NCBI GenBank assembly: GCA_003136555.1
Contig: PLEW01000226.1
Coordinates: forward strand, 2,232-46,797
DNA: 44,566 bases
Source: Planctomycetota bacterium
GTDB taxonomy: Bacteria; Planctomycetota; UBA11346
Reading direction: 5' to 3'
This document shows positions 1-10,300 of this stretch, in pieces. Positions within the stretch are counted from its first letter, which is position 1; each line of letters opens with the position of its first letter. A program made the position numbers and the translations under genes. The notes under the pieces were generated by a model. That model was given only the letters and a program-made list of their open reading frames with translations. It was not told the origin of the DNA and did not search any database.

Positions 1-519
1 GTTGAGGATCTCCCGCACGGCCGCCTTGGCCTCCGCACTGTCACCGCAGATGAACATGCTCGGCTTGCCACCAAGGAAAGACGGATTCACCATCAAGGCA
101 TTCCCGACGCAGGAGAAGGCCTTGACCAGGAAGGCGCCCGGAGCCAGGCGCTGCAGGCGCTCCATCAGCGAATCATTTGGACCGGTGAAGAAGGTGAGCA
201 CCCCCTTGGTCGGCGGGATATCGGCGATGGGATTGGTCGCATCGATCACCACCTTGCCGGTCAGCGATGCGGGCGGCAGCGAGGAGACGAGCGACTCCAC
301 CGCCGAACCCTTGACGGCGAGGATGATGATTTCCGCCGCTGCGGCCGCCTCGGCGAAGGTCCCGGCCGATGCCGTGCCGGCAGCCCCCGTGAACCACGGC
401 GCCAGCTTCGCCGGGTCGCGGCTGCCGCGCACCACCGCGTAGCGGTGCTTCAGCAGGCCATTGGCGAGTACCTCCCCGACGATGCCGGAACCCAGGACGG
501 CTATGGTGCGTGCGCTCAT
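1..519 (-). CDS. NAD(P)-binding oxidoreductase, F420-dependent NADP reductase-like (COG2085 type), C-terminus truncated by window edge
   Basis: Minus-strand frame open from ATG at 519 to base 1 (absent from the ORF track because it has no stop). Reads MSARTIAVLGSGIVGEVLANGLLKHRYAVVRGSRDPAKLAPW...VVIDATNPIADIPPTKG, with a Rossmann GxGxxG-like N-terminus. Confidence 0.85.
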   Translation of the reverse strand, partial: MSARTIAVLGSGIVGEVLANGLLKHRYAVVRGSRDPAKLAPWFTGAAGTASAGTFAEAAAAAEIIILAVKGSAVESLVSSLPPASLTGKVVIDATNPIADIPPTKGVLTFFTGPNDSLMERLQRLAPGAFLVKAFSCVGNALMVNPSFLGGKPSMFICGDSAEAKAAVREILN

Positions 520-830
520 GAAGGGCTCCTTGTCCGCAGCAGTCTTGGACCACGAGGCTGCGGTACAATGGCAGAGCGACCGTTGGTGAACAGGGTGTTG
601 GCATGATGTCTGGCTGCCCATTCCCCGAGGCTCGTCCCGGACTTGGGCTGAGCCCGGTTCAGTGCAGCTACTGTCATCGGTCATCGGCAGCTGTGGCGCA
701 GTCCGCTATTCCAGCCCAGCGCTACCCAAGCCGAACCCTCTTGGGCCAGGCGTATCGGATTCGAAACGGCCACTACCTGAGCTCTCTCGGCTCGCCTACC
801 GGAGTGATGTGCCGGCCGGAGGATGCCCCG

Positions 831-3800
831 TCATTCCGGCTGATGGCCGGTGCAGCGGATGCCCCAGAGCGCCTCCAACGGTGCATCGATCGCCAAGCCG
901 ACCTTCTCCGTGCCATAGCCCCAGTCGAAGGTGCGCAGCTGCACGCGGTGCCAGCCGGTGGCCAGGGTGGTCGGCACGGTCGTCGTCAGCCAGGCATTGC
1001 CGATCTCCTGCTTCGCCAGGCCGTCGAAGAGGACGGCGCCATCGATGGCGAGCTTGACGCGCGCTTGCGGCATGCTGTGCACGATGAACTGGATCGGCAT
1101 CTGCGCCTCGGCGTGCACCCAGGTGGTGGCATACCAGACCTGCGCCCCGCCCTTGCCGAGATACAGGCGGGCATCGAGCGGTTCGATCTCGGCCGGCTTC
1201 CAGCGCGCCTCCGCCTCGGTTGGCCACCAGCCGCTGATCATCGCCCCCTTGAATACCGCCGTCGGATCGAAGGGACCGTTATCAGGCGGATAGGCAGCCT
1301 TTTCGAAGAAGGCGCGCACGGTGTCCTTCATCGCACCCTGGGGGTCTGAGACGAACTGCTCCGCTCCCGGTCCCCCGAACGGCCCGCACACCAGCCAATT
1401 CCTCAGCACCAGCCCGCCCTTGGCGGGTACAGCGAACTCGAGCGGTGCCCAGGCGCTGGGATAGAGGCGCGCTTCAGTGGGTTCGTCGAAGGTCTCACGG
1501 CTCGCCGAGCCGTCGGTATCGGCCCACCAGAATTTGGCATGCCCGCCGAAGGTCGCCTCGAAATCGATGGTGGTGCGCAGCGCCGGGGAGAACACCGGCA
1601 GGCCAGGGATGGCGTCGCGCGGGATGGAGACGCTGACGACATACCCTTTGCCATCGCCATCGCTCGCGCCACCCAGGATCGCACCGGCCAGCTCGCCGAC
1701 ATGCGCGAACTGCGCCCTGCCCACCGGGGTCTGATAGGTCTGGGGGCTGGCACCGGGGCCGCTCCAGGAGGTATGGAATCCGATCGCGGCAGGACGCACC
1801 CGTCCGCCATCGCTGAACAGGCCGAGGACGATGCGCATATCGCCCGGACGCCCGCCGGTCTCTCGTGTGGCCTGGGCAGCGGCATCCCCCTGGATGTAGA
1901 TGCTCACCGCGTCGCTGGCGCGGTCATGTGCGAAGACGCGCTCCAGCGCCTGCAGGGGTCTGGGTACGAAGGGGGTGCCGGTGCGGGCATGGATGCGCAG
2001 ATGCAGATGTCCTGGATCCCACAGGCAGCGCACTTCTACTGAGCGTTCCTTGTCGGCGCTGAACGTCACCGGATCGCATTGCTCCCAGCCGCTGAGCGTG
2101 CCATCGTGCTGGACCCCGCCGAAGGCAGGGGCGAAGCGTGCGATGCGTGCCTTTCCAGCGCCACCGCGCAGCGCCAGGGCGATCTCCGGGGGATTGGCGA
2201 TCTGAGCCAGGGCGATCTCCACCCGTGCAGGCAGATCCGCCAGTGCCCGCACCGGGCTGTCGTGCAGCGTCCATCCCATGCAGCGGAAGACCTGCGGGGT
2301 ATCCTTGCCGACGCCGACATAGATGCCGCCATCCTTGGGATCGGCATAGACCATGCCCGAGAAGAATTCACCCGGGAGCTCGTAGATCCCCCGGCGGCTG
2401 CCGCCCGGGGGGAACAGCGTATCGACATAGAGGCCATCCTGGTTGTAGAGCAGGACGCCGCAGCGCGACTGGTCGATGACCGGAAGGATGCCATTGATGG
2501 GCGCGCGGATGTGCATGGCGCCAAGCGTCTCGCCCGAGGCGGGCGTTCCGCTCACCGCTGCCCGTCCGACGCGCCAGCGCAGGCGCATGCCGCCCTTCCC
2601 GTCGGCGACATAGGCGGAGACCTTCTCCTGCGCCCCCTGGTTGGCGCTGAAATTCCGCCCGCCGCGGGCGGAGATCCAGAAGCCCTTTTCCGGCGTGCCA
2701 TCGCACTGCGCCCAGTCGCTGCTGAAGCTGTCGGCCAGCTCGTTGGCGCCGAAGAGCGCAGTTGCCGAGTTGGTGGCGCGTGCGGCGAAGACCGGATCGC
2801 TGAAGATCCGGCTCCAGCCGCCGAATTCCGGGATGCCATGCTCATCGATGCGGCTGACCGGCAGGCGCCAGGCATCGCGTCCCCCCTGGTCGATGGCCAG
2901 CAGGGCGAGATCTTCGCCGATCTGCTCGCCATGGTAGCGCAGGATGTTGCCAGGCAGGGTCATCGGCGTCGAGCGGAACTCGCTCTCCTGCACCACCCCA
3001 TCGCCATTCTGGTCCCGCCAGAGGTAGTGCTGCGCCGGTCCTGACGCCTGGGCGATGCTGACGATGCCGGCCGCGAGCTTCCAGCGCTCGCCATCGAGGC
3101 GGTAGATCGCATAGTGGTTGCGCGGTGAGCAGACCAGGAAGGGCAGCCCCTGGATGCGCACCATGCGCACATGGTCGAAGCCGGGCAGGTGGGGATCGGT
3201 GCCGACGTCGGGCCATACCGCATCGAGGGTGAAGTGGCCGCTGGCATAGTCGATGGAGTAGCGGGAGAGCCAGCCGCGCTGACCGCTGATGTAGGCATGG
3301 CGTGGGTCGGCCGGATCGACCGCCCATCCGTCATTGGCGGTGGTCTGCAGGCTGGGGTATTCCCGCAGCAGCGCGCCATCGGCGCTCCATTCGCTGACCC
3401 GGCAGGGGCCGGCCTTCTCCACCACCAGCAGGCGATCCTGACCGGCAGCATCGGTCCATGAGGCGAGCTTCTCCGGCATCATGAAGGTTTCGCGATCATA
3501 GCTTCCGGGATGCTGCGCCGGGAGATGGCCGTAGCTGCGCAGCCGGGTACCATCCTGGGAGTACTGGTGGACGTGGTTGGCCGATGGTTCGCTTACGTAG
3601 ATGCGCCCGGCGCCATCGACTGCGAGACCTCCCGGCTCCATCCCGGCAGGCAGGGCGATGACCTGCCGCCATGAGCCGACGGGAAGGCCATCCTTGAGCT
3701 CTACGCTGCTGACGGCGAAGCCATTGGCGACGGCGTGCAGGCCGTAGACGCGTCCGCCGCGCGCCGCCAGGCCGCGCGGCCGTGGCAGGGGCATGGTCGC

Positions 3801-4700
3801 GAGGATCTTGCCGCCTTCCCCGGCGTGCACGGTGACCACATCGACTGGATCCTGGCTCTCGACCCAGTTGTACTCGCCCTGTCGCACCAGCCGCCCCCGC
3901 TGGGCGATGAAGACGCTGGTGGCGGTCCGGCCGCGCCATGCCGCCATCGCGGTCACCTGGCCATCCGGCTGGTAGCCGTTCTTGCGCATCGCCCGCGGGC
4001 TGGAGCCGAAGGGCGCACCATCGGGACGGTAGACATGCGAGCCTCCGTCCGAGGAGAAGCTCCATACCGTCTGGCCATCCGTGCAGGTGCTGTTGCCACC
4101 GCCGGCCCCACCGGACGGGAAGGAGCGCAGGAACTGCCCTGGTCCCGGGGGCTTGCGCAGGTCGATCATCGGATTGTTCAGCCCATTCTCGAGGTAGGAG
4201 TAGTAGAAGACCGCGATCCCCTCAGGACTCACCGCGACATCGCCGATCGGCGCATTCACCGGATCGCCATGGAAGGGTTCGCCATGCGTGGCGGCGTCAT
4301 CCGGCGAGGGGAGCCAGTCGCCAACCCCGCCGACGAAGCGGGGCGCTATCGAATGGAACTCCCCATCGACCGCCCAGCGGTCGGCAGGCATGCAGATGCC
4401 CTTGACCGCATAGGTCCCTGGCGGCACCGGCATGAAATTGTCGTCCAGCCCATCCCAGATGTCGCTGCAGCGCCCGTCGTTCTCGGCCGTCACCGTATGC
4501 ACCACCCCGGCGGCGAACTGGCTGATGATCCAGGCCGGATTCTTGGGATCGATGATCGCCAGGGTCACCCGCCAGGTCTTCGATGGCGAGCCTTCGGAAG
4601 GCAGGGTGTACTGGATGGGGACACCGCTGGCGACCACCTCGGCGGCGGCGCCGTGCACCGCGGTCACCAGGCAGAGCAGGATGACGAGTGAAGAACGCAT
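831..4700 (-). CDS. Secreted NHL/beta-propeller protein with C-terminal CBM9/DOMON-like domain
   Basis: Signal peptide MRSSLVILLCLVTAVHGAAA; NHL-like segments (GGLAVDGAGRIYVSEPSANHVHQYSQDGT); C-terminal DGTLSGWEQCDPVTFS...VEVRCLWDPGHLHLRIHA resembles CBM9-like domains. ATG at 4700 preceded by GAGGAG. Confidence 0.85.
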   Translation of the reverse strand: MRSSLVILLCLVTAVHGAAAEVVASGVPIQYTLPSEGSPSKTWRVTLAIIDPKNPAWIISQFAAGVVHTVTAENDGRCSDIWDGLDDNFMPVPPGTYAVKGICMPADRWAVDGEFHSIAPRFVGGVGDWLPSPDDAATHGEPFHGDPVNAPIGDVAVSPEGIAVFYYSYLENGLNNPMIDLRKPPGPGQFLRSFPSGGAGGGNSTCTDGQTVWSFSSDGGSHVYRPDGAPFGSSPRAMRKNGYQPDGQVTAMAAWRGRTATSVFIAQRGRLVRQGEYNWVESQDPVDVVTVHAGEGGKILATMPLPRPRGLAARGGRVYGLHAVANGFAVSSVELKDGLPVGSWRQVIALPAGMEPGGLAVDGAGRIYVSEPSANHVHQYSQDGTRLRSYGHLPAQHPGSYDRETFMMPEKLASWTDAAGQDRLLVVEKAGPCRVSEWSADGALLREYPSLQTTANDGWAVDPADPRHAYISGQRGWLSRYSIDYASGHFTLDAVWPDVGTDPHLPGFDHVRMVRIQGLPFLVCSPRNHYAIYRLDGERWKLAAGIVSIAQASGPAQHYLWRDQNGDGVVQESEFRSTPMTLPGNILRYHGEQIGEDLALLAIDQGGRDAWRLPVSRIDEHGIPEFGGWSRIFSDPVFAARATNSATALFGANELADSFSSDWAQCDGTPEKGFWISARGGRNFSANQGAQEKVSAYVADGKGGMRLRWRVGRAAVSGTPASGETLGAMHIRAPINGILPVIDQSRCGVLLYNQDGLYVDTLFPPGGSRRGIYELPGEFFSGMVYADPKDGGIYVGVGKDTPQVFRCMGWTLHDSPVRALADLPARVEIALAQIANPPEIALALRGGAGKARIARFAPAFGGVQHDGTLSGWEQCDPVTFSADKERSVEVRCLWDPGHLHLRIHARTGTPFVPRPLQALERVFAHDRASDAVSIYIQGDAAAQATRETGGRPGDMRIVLGLFSDGGRVRPAAIGFHTSWSGPGASPQTYQTPVGRAQFAHVGELAGAILGGASDGDGKGYVVSVSIPRDAIPGLPVFSPALRTTIDFEATFGGHAKFWWADTDGSASRETFDEPTEARLYPSAWAPLEFAVPAKGGLVLRNWLVCGPFGGPGAEQFVSDPQGAMKDTVRAFFEKAAYPPDNGPFDPTAVFKGAMISGWWPTEAEARWKPAEIEPLDARLYLGKGGAQVWYATTWVHAEAQMPIQFIVHSMPQARVKLAIDGAVLFDGLAKQEIGNAWLTTTVPTTLATGWHRVQLRTFDWGYGTEKVGLAIDAPLEALWGIRCTGHQPE

Positions 4701-4702
4701 GG

Positions 4703-5821
4703 TCAGCTCCTCGAGCATGGCGGTCGAAGCGTGGCATCACGATTGGACTGGGGGGACGGCGGTGCATCGAGCGCAGCGAGGATCGGCGGTACGGTGCTGT
4801 AGGTGGAGCGCTCCGGCATCAGCCGTTGACGTTCGAGATCGATGAGCGCCTGCTTCAGGATGTCGGTGGCATCGAAGCCGATGCGGGTGATCGGCAGGGC
4901 GCTGGGCGTTGGCCAGGGGAAGTTGGCGTGCGCCACCACGTCGACATCCGCGGGACAGCGCAGGGCGAGGGCCGCAAGTCCGGCAGTCGCGGGGGCGACC
5001 AGGTTGTCGTCGGTGATGAGCAGGGCGTCAGGCACCAGCGCGTGCTCGGGGCGGAAGAGCAGGCGGATGGCATTCTCGGCCCAGGCGGGGTAGTCGATCA
5101 CCGCCGCCTGGAGCCATTCCGGGCGCGTCTCCAAGCCGCGACGGGCAGCCTCGGCGAGGAAGAACTCGCGCTGCTCGGCATCGATGCCGGGAACGGTCAG
5201 CAGCGCCACCCGGCGGCGGCCAGCCTGCGCGAAGCGCTCGAGCGCGAGCGCAAGCAGCCCCTGGGCATCCAGGTTGATCACCGATGGCAGCACCGAGCCG
5301 TCGCGGATGCCGATCGTGACGCGCGGCAGGCCGGGAGAATCGAGCACCGGAGAATTCACCAGGTAGTGGGGATTGGCGGCGAAGATCAGCCCGGCGAGGC
5401 GGTGGGCCTGCACATCGCGCAGAAGGGCGGGGTAGTAGGTCTCGTCTCGCGTCGCGATGCCGGAATACACCGATAGTTGGAGCGGCCCATTGCCGCACAG
5501 CACGGCAGCCTCGTTCGCCAGGGCGCGCCAGAAATGCGGCCAGCGATCCTGTTCGGCGAGCCGACCGGGGATCACCAGGCCAAAATGGCAGCGATGGGGC
5601 GGATGATCAGCGACGAAGGTCCCGCTGCGCCCACGTGGCTGGACGAAGCCGTCTGCGATCAGGATGTCGAGCGCACGCTGGACGGTGACGCTGCTGGCTG
5701 CGAATCGCGACTCCAGCTCGCTGCGCGTCGGCAGGCGCTGTCCCGGGGCGATGGAGCCATCGAGGATCGCCCGACGCAGGGCATCGAGGATGGCATTCTG
5801 GCGGGTTGGATGGAGGGCCAT
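4703..5821 (-). CDS. GntR-family transcriptional regulator with LacI/periplasmic-binding-like sensor domain
   Basis: N-terminal winged helix MALHPTRQNAILDALRRAILDGSIAPGQRLPTRSELESRFAASSVTVQRALDILIADGFVQPRGRSGTFV, then a sugar-binding-like domain. Stop lies 2 nt upstream of the 831..4700 start. Confidence 0.88.
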   Translation of the reverse strand: MALHPTRQNAILDALRRAILDGSIAPGQRLPTRSELESRFAASSVTVQRALDILIADGFVQPRGRSGTFVADHPPHRCHFGLVIPGRLAEQDRWPHFWRALANEAAVLCGNGPLQLSVYSGIATRDETYYPALLRDVQAHRLAGLIFAANPHYLVNSPVLDSPGLPRVTIGIRDGSVLPSVINLDAQGLLALALERFAQAGRRRVALLTVPGIDAEQREFFLAEAARRGLETRPEWLQAAVIDYPAWAENAIRLLFRPEHALVPDALLITDDNLVAPATAGLAALALRCPADVDVVAHANFPWPTPSALPITRIGFDATDILKQALIDLERQRLMPERSTYSTVPPILAALDAPPSPQSNRDATLRPPCSRS

Positions 5822-5837
5822 GCTGGCGCGACCTCTT

Positions 5838-5870
5838 AATATTTCACTATATACTAAAGCAAAATATTTT
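5838..5870. promoter_or_regulatory. AT-rich putative promoter/operator upstream of the GntR regulator
   Basis: Sequence aatatttcactatatactaaagcaaaatatttt in GC-rich DNA, 17-49 bp upstream of the regulator ATG; contains AATATTT...AAATATT inverted repeat and cactatatactaaa (rc TTTAGTATATAGTG). Confidence 0.45.
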
Positions 5871-6144
5871 GTTGACCACTTCTGGGCTAGCGTACCATCA
5901 TTTTCCATAACATCAGTTACCGATGAGGGATGCAGATCTAGCGGTGGCCGGGATGTGCAGTCAGTCTCGAGGTTGATACTGGGCATGAATTAGTGTGGGG
6001 ATGCGGCGGTGCTCCACGTGAGCACAAGAGCGGGGGCCACGCTGCATCCCGGTCGGCAGGAGTCAGACGTAGCTGGCAAGGTCCTCCATCACGCTGCATC
6101 CAGTCGCTGACCACCCGAGCGAGCGGAGGGGGTGCTGGAGCGTG

Positions 6145-6941
6145 CTAGAAGCGCATCCCGACGCTGATGGACGGCGATACGCCGGTGGAATCGATGGTCA
6201 CCTGCTCATTGACCTGACCGCCGGTGGCGGCGATGAACTGGAGATGGGTCGAGGTGTGGTAGGCCATGTAGCTGATGCCGAAGGCGACCTGGAAGCTGTT
6301 CGCCAACGAGGTGTAGACGATGGTGGCTCGTGCACCGTATTCGCGGTAGGCGCCGTGAGCGGAATATTCCTCCGATTGGGTCTTACTGCCGACGACGAGG
6401 CAGGAATCACTGATATCGGCGCTGCCGAAGCCGATGAAGGGGCCGAGTTCGACATGGGTATTCCTGGTGAAGGCGAACGCCTAGCCGAGGAAGGCATCGG
6501 CACCCATGGCATCGATCTTGACTGGACCGGTCAGCCCGAGGCGGGCGTTGGGGTTGTTGGCGTCAGTGCTCTGCTGGGAATCCATCACCCCGACGGCCCA
6601 GAAGAAGCCGCCATATGGCCCCAGGGCGCCGAAGGATTCGGTGATGCTGAGCTCGACGCGCACCCCGAGGCCCATCGCTCCGACATCATTCTGCTCGTTG
6701 ATGCCGGTTTGCGGCTGATCGACGTCCGACTGGACATCCCTCGTCTGCGGCACGATGCCGACGGTCAGGCGGAGATCCGAGATCTCGAACGGGCTCTTGT
6801 CCGGTTCCGCGGCAGCGAGGCATGAACTGCTGGCCAGGCCGGCGACCACGGTGGCAAGGGTGGTCGCCAAGCGAGCGGATCTGCCGGTCCTGCCGCGACG
6901 CTCGCTGAGCCGGCGGCGACAGAGGGGGGGGTGCAGAGCAT
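6145..6941 (-). pseudogene. Outer-membrane beta-barrel protein, interrupted by an in-frame TAG (6481-6483) and out of frame with its apparent start at a G8/C8 tract (6924-6931)
   Basis: Body ...SARLATTLATVVAGLASSSCLAAAEPDKSPFEISDLRLTVGIVPQ...DAFLG*AFAFTRNTHVELGPFIGFGS...VSPSISVGMRF*; 111 in-frame codons after the TAG end in a beta-barrel-like C-terminal Phe. ATG at 6941 preceded by AAGGA but in a different frame from the body. Confidence 0.7.
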
Positions 6942-7383
6942 GGGAGTCCTTGCCAGGAGAGGGCCAGTACTGGAGATGATGAGTGCCGATGTCCTGCCCT
7001 GCAGTCCAATTCCTGATAGTGCCATGCATGAGCAGTCATGTGAGGATATGCGGTGTCTACCCAACCGCGGACGGGAAGGCAAGCATTCACGTCCGCTATG
7101 CGCCACTGGATGCGAATGGCGACGGATGACGGATAAGGGGACATGCGGCCAGCTCTCGTCCGGGGTGGTATAGGCTGGTGAGGGCTGGCTGCGCAAGGCG
7201 ACATGCCGGTTCCATCGGGGAGGAGCCGTCGGTGTGGTCCGACCCACTGGACGACGCGCTGCGCGACGGCGGAGCCTGGTGATGGCGAGGCCAGCCTTCG
7301 GGTCGGGGTGGTAAAGCCGGTCACGGCTTTTTGCGCAGCTGAACCCGCCGCAGCGCCTTCCACGTACCGATTCCGGGCACCAT

Positions 7384-10300
7384 ATGCTCTTCGCAATTGC
7401 TCCGATCCGCTGGCGTGGTACCAGAGTCCTTGCAGAATGCCGTAATCAGCAGGGGAATGGAACATGGCCACGGTCGTTGAGGATCGCTGCGGGCGGGAGC
7501 GAGGCTGGCTGCGGCTTGGGCGCCGGCGTCGCCATCTCGACGATCACCTTCCAGCCGGGATATGCACCGCTGGCCAAGCCGGTCAACACCGCCGTCGATC
7601 TCCAGGGCAATGTCTACATCTCCGACTGCAATACCCACACCATCCGCAAGCTGACGCCGGACGGCACCCTCTCCGTCCTCGCTGGCTCGGGCGCGCCGGG
7701 GAGCATGGACGGGACCGGCAGCGGCGCATCATTCTTCAATCCAACCGGGGTCGCCGTCGACGCCAGCGGCATGGTCTATGTGGCGGACTACAACAACAAC
7801 CTGATCCGCACCGTGACGCCGCAGGGGAAGGTCACCACCATCGCCGGGCAGCCGGAGGTCTATGGCCATGCGGATGGAACCGGTTCGAATGCCCTGTTCG
7901 CCAATCCGGCCGCCATCGCAGTGGATGGCAACGGCATCATCTACGTCACCGACCAGGGGAACAACACCGTCCGCCGCGTGACCCAGCTCGGGCAGGTCAC
8001 CACCCTCGCCGGTACGGCCGGTCCGCCGGGCAGCATGGATGGCCTTGGACCCGCTGCACGATTCTCCAACCCCTGCGGTATCGCCGTGGATGGCAGCGGA
8101 ACCATCTACGTGTGCGATCAACGCAACGAGACGATCCGCTTGATCACACCAGTCGGTCAGGTATCCACCATCGCCGGTCAGGTCGGTGTGCCGGGATCGC
8201 AGAATGGCGCGGTGCTGACCAGCGCGACGTTCAATTATCCGACTGGAATCGCGGTGGATGAGGATGGCACCGTCTATGTCACGGACTACAACACCTCGAT
8301 CATCCGATCCTTCGTCGTGGGCGGACAGGTATCGACCATCGCCGGCACTGCCGGAGTCACCGGCAGCACGAATGCGACCGGTTCGGCAGCCAGCTTCCTG
8401 GGGCCCGAAGGCATCGCCGTCGATGGTGCCCATCGCCTCTACATCGCCGACACCTTCAACAACCTGATCCGCCGTGGGCTGCCGGTTCCCGCGACGGTCC
8501 CCTCGAGCAATGATGCCTGGCAACCCCTGGGTACAGGAGTCGGCTTCAATGACTCTTCGGGCAATTGGGGCATGACGGCCAGCGGTTCGCAGGTCTACAT
8601 CTCGGGAGTGTTCACCAGCGTCGATGGCATCTCCGCCAGCGGCATCGCCGAGTGGACTGGCGGCGGTTGGGCTCCGCTCGGCGCAGGCCTGAATGGCGCC
8701 GGCGATGACATCAACGTCAGCGGCGGCACGGTCTTCGAGATCGGCAAGTTCACCACCGCCGGTGGCGTCTCCGCCACCAATGTCGCGGCTTGGGATGGCT
8801 TGGCCTGGTCGGCGCTGGGGACGGGACTGCCCAATTACCCCTATGCCGCGACCATCTACAACGGCCAGCTCGTCGTCGGCGGAGGCTATAGCGATGGCAT
8901 GGGGGGATTCATCCCGTTCGTCGAATCGTGGAATGGGTCGCAGTGGAGCACCATCGGCACCGGCACGGGAGGATGGGTCTACACATTGGTCCAATATGGC
9001 AACGATCTCATCATCGGTGGTGATTATGGCGGCCTGGGTGGAGCCGGTAATGACTATCTGGTGAGCTGGGATGGCACCTCCTTGTCACTCCCCGGAGGCG
9101 GTGTGAATGCCAATGCGTCTCAGTCCATGGTCAGCAATGGCGTGCTCTATGTGGACGGGATATTCACTACCGCCGGTGGGAACCCGGCGACCAATATCGC
9201 CAGCTGGAATGGCACCTCCTGGCAATCGCTGGGGAGCTCATTCACCGGGGGGAATGAGGCGCTGGTTCCAGCACCCGGTGGCATCTACGCGTTCGGCAGC
9301 GGGACCAACACCCCTGGCAATGCCGCCTTCTGGAATGGCACCATCTGGTCGGCCGTGCCCGGCGGCACCAATGGGGAAACCTATGAAGCGGTATCGACGC
9401 CCGGTGGCATCGTGGTGACCGGACCATTCACCCAAGCGGGTGGCAAGACCGCCAATGGCGTGGCCATCTACAACCCACAGCGCATCGCCTATGCCGGTAC
9501 GCTCCAGGCGTCCGTGCATACGCCAGCTCCCGGTACGCTCTCGGCGCTCGATGCCCTCGGCAATGCGCTGACGATATCGCTGCTGTCCCAGCCTCTGCAT
9601 GGCAGCGTGGTGCTCCTGGATGCAGCTGCGGGCACCTACCAGTATACCGGGGCGTCCGGCTACGTCGGTACCGACACCTTCGTCTTCCAGGGCCAGGACT
9701 ACACCGGCGTGTCGAACCCCGCTACGGTCGTGGTGACGGTCATCGACACCTCGCCTCCGGCGGTATCGATCACCTCTCCATCTTCAGCCAACTTCTCTGT
9801 CGCCTCCACCGCGCCGATCACCTTCAGTGGCAGCGATAGCGATGATGTCGGGGTGGTGTCCCTCTCCTACACCCTGACCGGGGCGACGACGGCAAGCGCG
9901 AGCCTGGCCCTCGGACCGACCTGGAGCTTCACCACCCCGGTGCTGGGGCTTGGAACCACCACCCTGGTGGTGACCGCCCATGATGCCGCCGGCAATGCCG
10001 GGACGGCGACCCTGACGGTGCTGGCTGGTGTACCGACCATCACCAGCGCCCTCAGTCAAGCAGGTACCGTGGGCCAGCCGCTCGCCTATGCCATCACCGC
10101 CACCGGCTTGCCCTCCAGCTATTCCGCGACCGGACTGCCAGCGGGCACAAGCATCAATGCGGCGACCGGCGCCATCACCGGAACCCCGACCGCCAATGGT
10201 GTCAGCGTAGCTACCGTCGGTGCGACTAACGGTATTGGTACCGGAACCGCCCAGGTCACCTTCACCATCGCCCCGTCGGTGCCCACGATCACCAGCAGCG

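Noticed and set aside
6142-6825. 227-aa plus-strand ORF
   Set aside because: Antisense to the outer-membrane barrel; the minus strand gives signal-sequence and barrel features.
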